From an uncultured Collinsella sp. (GTDB lineage: Bacteria > Actinomycetota > Coriobacteriia > Coriobacteriales > Coriobacteriaceae): a stretch of 22,942 nucleotides of DNA. A program made the position numbers and the translations under genes. Shown here piece by piece: positions 1 through 9,600 of the stretch; position 1 is the stretch's first letter, and each line of letters starts with the position of its first letter. The notes beneath the pieces are model-generated. The model had not been told where the DNA came from. It saw only the letters and a program-made list of their open reading frames with translations, and made no database searches. The DNA is taken from positions 1 through 22,942 of the forward strand of contig CAKURW010000028.1 in assembly GCA_934675795.1 (NCBI GenBank), read 5' to 3'.

Positions 1-1
1 C

Positions 2-42
2 AGCCCCGACCCGCGGTCACGAGCGGGGGCTCCTATCTTTTT
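2..42 (+). terminator. Terminator-like hairpin of an upstream gene
   Basis: AGCCCC at 2-7 pairs with GGGGCT at 26-31. A short inner CGC/GCG pairing follows across a bulge, and a run of T (38-42) lies just downstream. This fits a rho-independent terminator for a plus-strand gene ending left of the window. No coding frame links it to the next gene. Confidence 0.5.
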
Positions 43-107
43 AGTGCCCTCGGATTGGGTCATAGTGTCTGTCGTTGTCAAAACATCGGCGTTACCTTGG
101 TCTAGAT

Positions 108-165
108 GTAGTCATTGGGGACGTTCTTAAACGACTAGTCATTCAAGAACGTCCCCAATGACTAC
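108..165. repeat. Perfect 21-bp inverted repeat (REP-like palindrome)
   Basis: Positions 108-128 are the exact reverse complement of 145-165, with a 16-nt loop (129-144) that holds the small palindrome ACTAGT. The arm contains the core GGGGACGTTCTT. Both flanks are non-coding, and the stem is followed by no T run, so it is not a standard terminator. The GGGGAC-GTT-CTT core resembles palindromes mobilised by REP-associated (RAYT) transposases; this is inference. It lies about 105 bases before the ThrE start. Confidence 0.75.
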
Positions 166-271
166 CCAATGGCTATTGCGAACATGGTTCGCATGACAGC
201 CGTCTCTTTTATGTTTCCTTTAGCCGTCGCTGTCTAGGATGGGGGTTAGTCGATAGGAAGGGAGCACCGGG

Positions 272-1840
272 ATGGACGATGCGAGAGAGCGTGCTATCGA
301 AGAGGACATGCTCGATCAGTTCAATTACTTTGATGATGAGGACGAGGAGCTGATCGACCGTCGCGAGCCAGCGCCGCTTGATTCCTTTGATCTGGTCGAT
401 GAAGAGACTGATGAGGTTGAGGACGAATCAACGGAGTTCCCACAGCCTTCGCGCCTTAAGTCGCTGCTTTCGAGAGCCCCCATGCACCACGGTGTTCGTG
501 CCGGCGCGCTCCATATGAAAACTGACTGGCACCAGATCGTGACGGCAGGCGATGAACTTGCCGTCGATGCGCCGCTCACCGATAAATCATCCATCATCTG
601 CCGCACCGGTATGCTTATGCTCGCGAGCGGAACGGGTGCCTGGCGTGTTCGCGATACCATGAATCGTGTCGCCGCCGTACTCGGTGTGACCATCCACGTT
701 GACTTAAGTCTCCTGTCGTTTGAGTGTACTTGCATCGAAGATGGGCACTGCTTTAATGAGGTCGTCAGCTTGCCCACAACGGGCGTCAATACCCATCGCA
801 TTTGGATGATGGAGAGTTTCCTCAAGGAAATCGAGACCTATGGTCGTCGCTTCACGGTGCACGAGTATCACGAGATGCTCAAGACCGTTGAGAGTTCAAA
901 ACCTGATTACGCGCCTTGGCAACAGGGCCTTGCGGCGGCCTGCGCCTGTGGCGCCTTCGTTTTTTTGCTCGGCGGCGGCCCTATCGAGATGGCCTGCGCG
1001 TTCGTGGGCGCGGGTGTCGGCAACTTTGCCCGCTCCCATATTCTCAAGCAAGGCCTTGGTCAGTTCAGCGCGCTGACGACCGGCGTTGCGCTCGCTTGCG
1101 TTTCGTATCTGCTGGCATTGCTCGGCCTTGGCCAGGTCATACCGGGGGCAATGTCGCACCAAGAAGGCTATATCGGCGCCATGCTCTTTGTGATTCCCGG
1201 CTTTCCGCTCATTACGGCAGGCCTCGACATCGCTAAGCTCGACATGCGAAGCGGTATCGAACGTCTGTCATATGCCGTATCGATTATTGTGATGGCGACG
1301 CTCGTAGGTTGGATGGTTGCCGAGTGTGTTGGCCTGGCGCCGGACGACTTTGCGCCGCTCGGCCTTTCGCCGCTTGCTCTTACGCTCCTGCGCGTGGTGA
1401 TGAGCTTCGTTGGCGTATTCGGCTTCTCGGTGATGTTCAACAGCCCGGTAAAGATGGCCGCGGCAGCTGGGCTGATCGGCGCCGTGTCCAATACCCTGCG
1501 TCTGACCCTTGTCGATGCGCCGACGATGATTCCCTTCCTGGGGCTGAGTGCGGGCATGCCTCCCGAGGCGGCTGCGTTTATCGGTGCGCTGGTATCGGGG
1601 CTGCTCGCGAGCTTAGCTGAAATCAAACTCACCTATCCACGTATCGCCCTCACGGTGCCATCGATTGTCATTATGGTGCCGGGTTTGTATCTGTATCGCT
1701 CGATGTATTACATGTGCACCTTCGACACGGTCAATATGCTCGGCTGGTTTGTGCGTGCAGTGCTCATCGTGGCGTTTTTGCCCGTTGGCCTGGGTGTGGC
1801 ACGTACGCTCACCGACCCTCGCTGGCGCCATACCAGCTAA
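272..1840 (+). CDS. ThrE-family threonine/serine exporter
   Basis: A 522-residue membrane protein of the ThrE/YjjP type, in which the two halves (DUF1212-like and DUF3815-like) are joined in one chain. These proteins export threonine and serine across the inner membrane. Residues 1 to about 65 form an unusually acidic D/E-rich cytoplasmic head. Residues about 100-215 are the conserved soluble part, with the ASGTGAWRVRDTMNRVA stretch and a HVDLSLLSFECTC segment. From about residue 218 there are roughly ten hydrophobic segments, including FVFLLGGGPIEMACAFVGAG and IPFLGLSAGMPPEAAAFIGA. The ATG at 272 follows a strong ribosome site (AGGAAGGGAG, 255-264). It stands alone: the preceding 271 bases and following 300 bases are non-coding. 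The family assignment is firm; the exact substrate is inferred from the family. Confidence 0.85.
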   Translation: MDDARERAIEEDMLDQFNYFDDEDEELIDRREPAPLDSFDLVDEETDEVEDESTEFPQPSRLKSLLSRAPMHHGVRAGALHMKTDWHQIVTAGDELAVDAPLTDKSSIICRTGMLMLASGTGAWRVRDTMNRVAAVLGVTIHVDLSLLSFECTCIEDGHCFNEVVSLPTTGVNTHRIWMMESFLKEIETYGRRFTVHEYHEMLKTVESSKPDYAPWQQGLAAACACGAFVFLLGGGPIEMACAFVGAGVGNFARSHILKQGLGQFSALTTGVALACVSYLLALLGLGQVIPGAMSHQEGYIGAMLFVIPGFPLITAGLDIAKLDMRSGIERLSYAVSIIVMATLVGWMVAECVGLAPDDFAPLGLSPLALTLLRVVMSFVGVFGFSVMFNSPVKMAAAAGLIGAVSNTLRLTLVDAPTMIPFLGLSAGMPPEAAAFIGALVSGLLASLAEIKLTYPRIALTVPSIVIMVPGLYLYRSMYYMCTFDTVNMLGWFVRAVLIVAFLPVGLGVARTLTDPRWRHTS

Positions 1841-1873
1841 TTGGTGCAAGGGGGACATGTTACTTTGCACCAA
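1841..1873. repeat. REP-like inverted repeat A after the exporter gene
   Basis: TTGGTGCAA (1841-1849) and TTGCACCAA (1865-1873) form a perfect 9-bp stem around the loop GGGGGACATGTTACT. It starts on the base after the exporter stop codon. The loop core GGGGACATGTTACTT resembles RAYT-associated REP palindromes, and resembles the core of the repeat at 108-165. It might also help end or protect the mRNA, but no T run follows. Confidence 0.6.
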
Positions 1874-1876
1874 ATG

Positions 1877-1943
1877 AGTTGCGGTGAAATAGGGACTGAA
1901 TTGCTGCTTAAAGGGTCAAAACAGTCCGTATTCCACCGCAACT
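1877..1943. repeat. REP-like inverted repeat B, 22-bp arms
   Basis: Positions 1877-1898 pair with 1922-1943 at 20 of 22 positions; the stem begins AGTTGCGGTG and closes CACCGCAACT. The loop (1899-1921) contains AAAGGGTCAAAA. Together with the repeat at 1841-1873 it fills most of the gap behind the exporter gene. The remaining bases to the terminator at 2060 show no gene. Confidence 0.65.
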
Positions 1944-2059
1944 TAGGGGGTCGGGGGATTATTGGTGCCCTGCATCTTCATAAACTCAACGCTTACGAAG
2001 CGCGGGGTTTTCGTGCTAGGCTGGTTCCACCACATAAGTAGTCGCAGACGCACGTATCA

Positions 2060-2109
2060 CGGGCGGGCGAGATGAAGTCCCAACAGCTCCATCTTGCCCG
2101 CCCGTTTTT
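2060..2109 (+). terminator. Strong intrinsic terminator or attenuator upstream of the DUF2798 gene
   Basis: CGGGCGGGCGAGATG (2060-2074) pairs with CATCTTGCCCGCCCG (2090-2104), 15 bp with one G-T pair, followed by five T (2105-2109). It is 220 bases past the exporter stop and only 45 bases before the next gene. It may therefore either end a read-through transcript or act as a leader terminator for the downstream gene. Its right arm overlaps an upstream in-frame start (2094), which argues against using that start. Confidence 0.75.
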
Positions 2110-2153
2110 GTTGCGTGATGCCGCGGCGTAACACGGAAAGGACCATGCCCTTT

Positions 2154-2747
2154 ATGCCTATCAACAAACGAGAGAGCCTGCTGTTCACCTTTATCATGTG
2201 CTTTTGCATGGTGCTCTGGATGAGCATCTACAACGTTGCCCTGCAGCACGGGGCCATCAACGGCGAGGTCGTTGCCGCTGCGTGGCTCGGCTTCCCCGTT
2301 GCCTACATTTTTGCCATGTGCTGCGACTGGTTCGTCGCCAGCCCGCTCGCCAAGGGTTTCGCCTTTAAGTACTTGGTCGCGCCGGGCAAGAGCTCGCCGC
2401 TCGCCATGACGCTCGCCGTCAGCTCCTGCATGGTCGTTCCCATGGTCATCATCATGTCGCTTTACGGTGCGTGCGAGGGCCTGTTCCACATGCCCGGTGG
2501 CCCGCTTGCCAATTTGCAGGCGCTGCCGATGATGTGGCTCGTCAACATTCCGCGCAACTTTATCATGGCCCTGCCCTGGAACCTGCTGGTGGCTGGTCCG
2601 GTTGCTCGCTTTGTCTTCCGCCGCGCCTTCCCCATGGGCACGGTCTTTGAAGAGCAGCATATGGAGCTCGTGCACATGCCGGGTGCTCCCGCCGCCGATG
2701 CTGTCAATGACGTTGCCGAGCGCATGGACGCTGAGCCCGCCTGCTAG
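2154..2747 (+). CDS. DUF2798-family small membrane protein
   Basis: A protein of about 197 residues starting MPINKRESLLFTF. It has four hydrophobic segments in a two-fold arrangement: LFTFIMCFCMVLWMSIYNVA, AAWLGFPVAYIFAMCCDWFV, AMTLAVSSCMVVPMVIIMSL and NFIMALPWNLLVAGPVARFVF. The internal repeat (IMCF-MV-MS-YN, then a second MSLY copy) and the M-NK-E start match DUF2798 proteins, whose function is unknown. The ATG at 2154 gives the usual family N-terminus and lies 11 bases after AAAGGA. The ATG at 2145 is the alternative but sits only 2 bases from that site. The C-terminal 35 residues are polar. It is monocistronic, preceded by a terminator-like hairpin. Confidence 0.7.
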   Translation: MPINKRESLLFTFIMCFCMVLWMSIYNVALQHGAINGEVVAAAWLGFPVAYIFAMCCDWFVASPLAKGFAFKYLVAPGKSSPLAMTLAVSSCMVVPMVIIMSLYGACEGLFHMPGGPLANLQALPMMWLVNIPRNFIMALPWNLLVAGPVARFVFRRAFPMGTVFEEQHMELVHMPGAPAADAVNDVAERMDAEPAC

Positions 2748-2823
2748 ACAGCAGCTCAAAACCAAACCGCCAAACGGACCCGAGCAATTCCTTTTTTGTA
2801 GACGTTGTCGCGCGGCTACGGGC

Positions 2824-2852
2824 AGGAAAGGTCCCAACGGTTAACATATACT
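2824..2852 (+). promoter_or_regulatory. Candidate clpC promoter (-10 TATACT)
   Basis: TATACT at 2847-2852 lies in the short AT-rich island (TTAACATATACTCCATAT) of an otherwise GC-rich gap. The -35 region is poor, so an activator may be involved; actinobacterial clpC genes are often under ClgR, but I do not see a clear site. Transcription from here would give a leader of about 75 bases that contains the hairpin at 2872-2897. Confidence 0.35.
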
Positions 2853-2871
2853 CCATATGGGTAAAGAGACC

Positions 2872-2897
2872 AAAGCGCTGCCGCGGGGCGGCGCTTT
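2872..2897 (+). other. GC-rich stem-loop in the clpC leader
   Basis: AAAGCGCTGCC (2872-2882) pairs with GGCGGCGCTTT (2887-2897), 11 bp with one G-T pair and a GCGG tetraloop. Only GCGTTTG follows, so it is a weak terminator at best. It lies 36 bases before the clpC start and could stabilise the leader or attenuate transcription. Confidence 0.5.
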
Positions 2898-2933
2898 GCG
2901 TTTGAAAAACTAGCTCGTCTAAGAGGAACTAGC

Positions 2934-5576
<2,643 letters not shown>

Positions 5577-5595
5577 GGATTAACATAGCTTTGCG

Positions 5596-5627
5596 AAGGG
5601 GCACTCCTGTCGGGGCGCCCCTTTTTA
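5596..5627 (+). terminator. clpC intrinsic terminator
   Basis: AAGGGGC (5596-5602) pairs with GCCCCTT (5617-5623) and the stem runs into TTTTTAT. It starts 20 bases after the clpC stop and separates clpC from the toxin-antitoxin pair. Confidence 0.8.
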
Positions 5628-5638
5628 TGAGTAAATGG

Positions 5639-5667
5639 TGCTATACTCGAAATACAAATATGTATAG
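5639..5667 (+). promoter_or_regulatory. Extended -10 promoter and palindromic operator of the PIN module
   Basis: TGCTATACT (5639-5647) is an extended -10 (TGN-TATACT). Overlapping it, CTATAC (5641-5646) is matched by its reverse complement GTATAG (5662-5667), spaced 15 bases. A palindrome covering the -10 and the start site, 15 bases before the antitoxin ATG, is what autorepression by a ribbon-helix-helix antitoxin would need. The repression is inferred. Confidence 0.55.
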
Positions 5668-5681
5668 CAGAAGGAGCTAAC

Positions 5682-6041
5682 ATGCCTATATCGGTACTCG
5701 ACTCGCGACCGGTCCAGATGAATGTACGCATGGATCGCCAACTCAAAGAGGCTGGGGACGCCGTGCTGGCGCATATCGGCATGACGCCGTCTCAAGCGGT
5801 GCGGACACTTTGGGAATATCTGGTCGTCAACGGATGCATGCCCTCGAGATCGGGGGTTGCGGTACCGAGCTCTAACGTGCCAGCGACTGCGTCAATGGAA
5901 TCAAGGGTTACGCAGGGCAGCCACATCGTGCGCGATACATGCCTCAAATACGACATCCCTGTTCCCGATCTCTCGGGTGACTACGATGACCTCTATGAGG
6001 AAGCAATGGCGGAGCGCTATCCCGAGTGGGTGGAGCTATGA
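5682..6041 (+). CDS. RelB/DinJ-type antitoxin of a PIN toxin module
   Basis: A 119-residue protein. Residues 10-50 (VQMNVRMDRQLKEAGDAVLA, then a GMTPSQAVRTLWEYL helix) are a RelB/DinJ ribbon-helix-helix DNA-binding unit. The rest (about 85-119) is acidic and ends LSGDYDDLYEEAMAERYPEW, as expected of a tail that wraps the partner toxin. The ATG at 5682 follows GAAGGAGC. The stop overlaps the toxin start by four bases (ATGA), so the two are translationally coupled. RelB/DinJ proteins usually neutralise RelE/YafQ-type RNases; here the partner is a PIN RNase. Module function is inferred from domain type and arrangement. Confidence 0.85.
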   Translation: MPISVLDSRPVQMNVRMDRQLKEAGDAVLAHIGMTPSQAVRTLWEYLVVNGCMPSRSGVAVPSSNVPATASMESRVTQGSHIVRDTCLKYDIPVPDLSGDYDDLYEEAMAERYPEWVEL

Positions 6042-6559
6042 GTGCAGACGGCATTCTCAAGTTGCTCATCGACACCAACGTATGGATGGATTACTTTTCT
6101 GGAAGGTCGGACCGGACAGCGGATGTTGTCCGTCTATTCGAGATTGCCGATGTCTCGGAGCAGATTGCCCTGTTTGCCTCGTCTCTTTCGGTCAAAGATG
6201 TCTCGTATCTTGTCTCGGCGGCGATTAAGAGGGAGTGCCGAAGGAAGAATGGTTCGCTGAGCGATAACGCCATTGCGGCGGCGGACGAAACGGCCTGGGC
6301 ATGCGTTCGGCAGATGCGCGAGCTCGCCCTTATCGCGCCGGTCGGTGCAGACGAGGTCTTCGATTCGTTTGTGTTCAAGCATCATCACAACGATTTCGAG
6401 GACGACCTGATGCTGGGCGTCGCCAATCGCATTGATGCCGATTACGTCGTGACGGAGGACAAGAATCTTATTAAACATACCAATGGTGTATGCATTAACG
6501 TTCAACAGGCGTTGAGGCTGGTTGAAGGGTCCAACGTCCCCTCAGCACGGCCCGTCTAA
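6038..6559 (+). CDS. PIN-domain ribonuclease toxin
   Basis: A 173-residue PIN-domain protein. The first acidic site is LLIDTNVWMDYF (D12, D18). A central acidic cluster, HNDFEDDLMLGVA (about residue 126), and a distal VVTEDKNLI complete the Mg-dependent RNase centre typical of VapC-like toxins. The ATG at 6038 overlaps the antitoxin stop (ATGA) and follows GGTGGAG. An in-frame GTG at 6026 lies inside the antitoxin gene and has no better ribosome site. The RNA target cannot be read from the sequence. Other PIN toxins cut tRNA anticodon loops or rRNA. Confidence 0.85.
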   Translation: MSADGILKLLIDTNVWMDYFSGRSDRTADVVRLFEIADVSEQIALFASSLSVKDVSYLVSAAIKRECRRKNGSLSDNAIAAADETAWACVRQMRELALIAPVGADEVFDSFVFKHHHNDFEDDLMLGVANRIDADYVVTEDKNLIKHTNGVCINVQQALRLVEGSNVPSARPV

Positions 6560-6634
6560 CCTGCTTTATCTTAATAAAGTGGCGTTTCCCCGCCGTTAGC
6601 CGATGATGCAAGGGCGCTCGGCGTTTTCGACTGG

Positions 6635-6663
6635 TTTATGCACGTAAAGTCTGGGAATATACA
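6635..6663 (+). promoter_or_regulatory. Candidate pepD promoter
   Basis: TTTATG (6635-6640) and TATACA (6658-6663) are 17 bases apart, about 45 bases before the pepD start. Both are imperfect matches to the sigma-A consensus. The rest of the gap (6560-6707) holds only weak stems (6564-6579 and 6599-6622). Confidence 0.35.
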
Positions 6664-6707
6664 AGTCGCATGTCTTATTGTCTAACCAGTTGCGCCAAGG
6701 AGGCACC

Positions 6708-8165
6708 ATGGACTACAAGATTACCGGCTACGAGCCCGCCCAGCTGTTCCATTTCTTTGAGGAGGTCAGCGCGATCCCCCGTGGGTCTGGCAACGAGAAG
6801 GGCATCAGCGATTTCCTGGTTGCGTTTGCCAAGGAGCGCGGCCTCGACGTGTATCAGGACGAGGTCTACAACGTCATCATTCGCAAGCCCGCATCTGCCG
6901 GTGCCGAGAATGCCCCGACCGTGATGCTGCAGGGCCACATCGATATGGTGTGCGACAAGTTGGGCTCTGTTGAGCACGACTTTACGACCGATGGTATCGA
7001 CCTGGTCGTCAAGGACGGCGTCCTCACCGCTAACGGCACTACCCTGGGCGCCGACAACGGCATTGCTGTCGCTCTGATGCTTACCGTGCTCAACGACGAT
7101 TCGATTGCTCATCCGGCCCTCGAGTGCGTGTTCACCACCGACGAGGAGACCGGTCTGGTTGGCGCTGAGACGCTCGACAAGTCCCAGATCAGCGCCCGCA
7201 CCATGATCAACCTCGATTCCGAGGAGGAGGGCGTGGCCACCGTCAGCTGCGCCGGCGGCGTCGTCGTTACCTACACCTGCCCGATCGTGCGCGAGCACAA
7301 GACCGGCAGCACCCTTACGCTCGACATCTCCGGCCTGCTGGGCGGTCACTCCGGCTCCGACATCAACCTGGAGCGCGGCAACGGCAACCTCATCATGGCC
7401 CGCATCATCGACCGCTTGATGGTAGCCGGCGAGCCCGCCGTCGTCAGCTTTAACGGCGGCACTAAGGACAACGCCATCAACCGTGAGTGCAAGGCCGAGC
7501 TGGTTTACGCCGACCACGCTGCCGCCGAGGCAGCGGCCGAGATCGCAAAGGGCATCATCGCCGACGTCACTGCCGAGCTCGAGGTCTTCGACCCCGGCTT
7601 TACATGCACCGTCGAGATTGCCGACGACGCCGAGGTCGAGGCCATGGACCAGAAGTCCGCGCTTGCCCTCATCCGCGCCCTGCGTCTTGCCCCTAACGGC
7701 GTGATTCGCCGCAACGTCGCCACCGACGGCTCCGTCGAGGTTTCCTCCAACATCGGTGTGGTTGCCACCTCTGACGACCAGGTCAAGATCATGCTGTCCC
7801 CGCGCTCCTCGATCACTTCGCTGCAGAACGAGTTCAAGGACCGCCTGCAGACGCTGGCCGATGTCTTGGGCTTCGACGCTAAGTTTGAGTTCGAGTATCC
7901 CGGCTGGAGCTATGCAGAGCATTCGCCGGTCCGCGACATCTTTGTCGAGAGCTATCGCGAGCTCTTTGGCTCCGAGCTGCGCATCGAGTCCATTCACGCC
8001 GGCCTTGAATGCGGCCTGTTTGCCGAGGCCCTGCACGGCCTGGACGCCATCGCCGTGGGCCCGACGCTCTCCGATGTCCACACCCCGGACGAGAGCATGG
8101 AGCTCGCTTCTGCCGAGCGCTTCTACGAGCTGCTCATCGACGTCCTCAAGCGCCTCGCTGCGTAA
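6708..8165 (+). CDS. pepD: Aminoacyl-histidine dipeptidase PepD (M20C family)
   Basis: A 485-residue cytoplasmic dinuclear Zn peptidase of the PepD (carnosinase-like, beta-Ala-His) M20C branch, which splits Xaa-His and other dipeptides. Metal and catalytic motifs are visible: GHIDMV (H77, D79), LGADNGIA (bridging D116), TTDEETGLVGA (E146/E147) and GGHSGSDI in the lid domain, with SIHAGLECGLF near the C-terminus. The length is normal for the family. The ATG at 6708 has an excellent AAGGAGG five bases upstream. Upstream in-frame starts lack this. The gene stands alone and ends in a strong terminator. Confidence 0.93.
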   Translation: MDYKITGYEPAQLFHFFEEVSAIPRGSGNEKGISDFLVAFAKERGLDVYQDEVYNVIIRKPASAGAENAPTVMLQGHIDMVCDKLGSVEHDFTTDGIDLVVKDGVLTANGTTLGADNGIAVALMLTVLNDDSIAHPALECVFTTDEETGLVGAETLDKSQISARTMINLDSEEEGVATVSCAGGVVVTYTCPIVREHKTGSTLTLDISGLLGGHSGSDINLERGNGNLIMARIIDRLMVAGEPAVVSFNGGTKDNAINRECKAELVYADHAAAEAAAEIAKGIIADVTAELEVFDPGFTCTVEIADDAEVEAMDQKSALALIRALRLAPNGVIRRNVATDGSVEVSSNIGVVATSDDQVKIMLSPRSSITSLQNEFKDRLQTLADVLGFDAKFEFEYPGWSYAEHSPVRDIFVESYRELFGSELRIESIHAGLECGLFAEALHGLDAIAVGPTLSDVHTPDESMELASAERFYELLIDVLKRLAA

Positions 8166-8220
8166 AGGTTGCGCTAGCAGCAGTCCGAGTCACGTGCTAG
8201 CGGATTGCAAATGACATTAT

Positions 8221-8265
8221 GAGAGGGGGCACCCGGTCTTTTGCGACGGGTGCCCCCTCTCTTTT
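8221..8265 (+). terminator. pepD intrinsic terminator
   Basis: GAGAGGGGGCACCCG (8221-8235) is a perfect 15-bp match to CGGGTGCCCCCTCTC (8247-8261), followed by TTTTGTTTG. It may also stop the convergent hipA transcript, although no T run is present in that direction. Confidence 0.9.
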
Positions 8266-8292
8266 GTTTGATAATTGCGAAATTACGGCCAC

Positions 8293-9597
8293 CTAGTCCA
8301 TTTCTGCCCTGATGAGGTCGAGGGCGCGCTGGCAGTTTTCGCGGACGGGGCCGAGCATATGCTCGCGCAGGTCCGCCATGCCGGGCAGGTCGGCGTATTC
8401 GTCCATGACCTCTTCCATGCAAATGGGCACCTCGTAGGCGAGGTCTATCATGGTCGCAAAGCAAAACTTCTCGGATAGCCCGGCATCGGTGAGTGCCGCT
8501 TCCAGCACGGGGTCGCCTTCGCCATGGTATCGGCGGATGGCGTTGGGTCCGATACGCCCAACACGATTCTCGCCGCCAACGCTCATGGCAAGGCGTGCCC
8601 GACGTCGTATGCGCTCATACGCCAAACCCGACGCGACATCGTACATACGAGCCATCATGGCCGTGCCGCCGTTTCCGAGTAGCAGGGAATAGTTTTTCGC
8701 ATGCGCATCCGGTGCGCCGATAATGGCGTTGAAGAACAGTATCTGCGTAAACAGATACAGGTTAAGTTGATGGTGGCTCGTGTTTACGAGGAGCTCTTGA
8801 ATATCGCGGGTGGTCGGGCCGCCGTCTGCCGTGTACTTTTGGGCGGGCATCACCCCAAGTGCCTGACAGAGGTCTTCTTGATGTAGGCGCCTGATCGTTC
8901 CGTCTTCGACTTTCACGCGGTCATAGCGCTCAACAATGAGGGCAGGTTCGTCCTCAAACATACGATATTCGACGTTTGCCGTTGCGATGCCGGCGCGCTG
9001 GGCGCTTTTCATGCAGACAAACTCATTGAGAGCCTCGAGTTTAAATCCGATAACGCCATTTTTGAAAATATGCGTCGTGGGCGAGGAGCCCATGCATTCG
9101 CACCAGCGGCCGTTTATGAACGCGAGCGCGAACTTGCCCTGGTTGCCTCCAAGTGACCAACTTTCATCTAGACCCATCCACGATGCATCGCGGTCATCTC
9201 TGATCGACTTGAGACGAAGAGCAATTTCGTGGTTGTCTATAGGGCGGTATTCGCCAGCGCGATGCAGGACGGCGTCGGTATCTTCTTCGGCACAAAACTG
9301 CACGCCGCCCGGACAGTCGAGTCCGATATGGCTGAGCAACGCAACGGGATTGTTGGGCCTAACGTCGAATTCGGCGGCAATCGCTTTTCGTTGGTCCTCG
9401 CTGTCGGGTAGAAGGCCAAACAGATACGGATTCATGACCTGTTGTCCGTATGTGCGATTCGATACGGGTATGTTGGTCGATAGGGCTGGCCCGTCATAGT
9501 CATGATCGTAGATAAAGCTGATAAGACCGTTCTCATCTTGCGCGAGCGTTCCAGCAGGCACGCCGCAAATAATGGTCCGAAGTGATGTTCTGGCCAT
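8293..9597 (-). CDS. hipA: HipA-family serine/threonine kinase toxin
   Basis: A 434-residue HipA kinase. The N-subdomain (about 1-110) includes the family NPYLFGLLPDSEDQR stretch. SLGGNQGK (148-155) is the Ser/Gly loop, followed by the ATP lysine in THIFK. VERYDR (about 223-228) and HQEDLCQALG follow. IIGAPDAHAKN holds catalytic D297 and metal-binding N302, and MYDVASG (D320) is the DFG equivalent. Known HipA proteins phosphorylate aminoacyl-tRNA synthetases and cause dormancy; the target here is unknown. The ATG is three bases after the stop of the antitoxin gene, so the pair is one operon. All catalytic residues are intact, so the kinase should be active. Confidence 0.93.
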   Translation of the reverse strand: MARTSLRTIICGVPAGTLAQDENGLISFIYDHDYDGPALSTNIPVSNRTYGQQVMNPYLFGLLPDSEDQRKAIAAEFDVRPNNPVALLSHIGLDCPGGVQFCAEEDTDAVLHRAGEYRPIDNHEIALRLKSIRDDRDASWMGLDESWSLGGNQGKFALAFINGRWCECMGSSPTTHIFKNGVIGFKLEALNEFVCMKSAQRAGIATANVEYRMFEDEPALIVERYDRVKVEDGTIRRLHQEDLCQALGVMPAQKYTADGGPTTRDIQELLVNTSHHQLNLYLFTQILFFNAIIGAPDAHAKNYSLLLGNGGTAMMARMYDVASGLAYERIRRRARLAMSVGGENRVGRIGPNAIRRYHGEGDPVLEAALTDAGLSEKFCFATMIDLAYEVPICMEEVMDEYADLPGMADLREHMLGPVRENCQRALDLIRAEMD

Positions 9598-9600
9598 TGG

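Noticed and set aside
2094..2153. The longer N-terminus of the DUF2798 protein starting at 2094
   Set aside because: That start falls in the terminator arm, and the extra residues lack family similarity. The family start MPINKRE at 2154 fits better.
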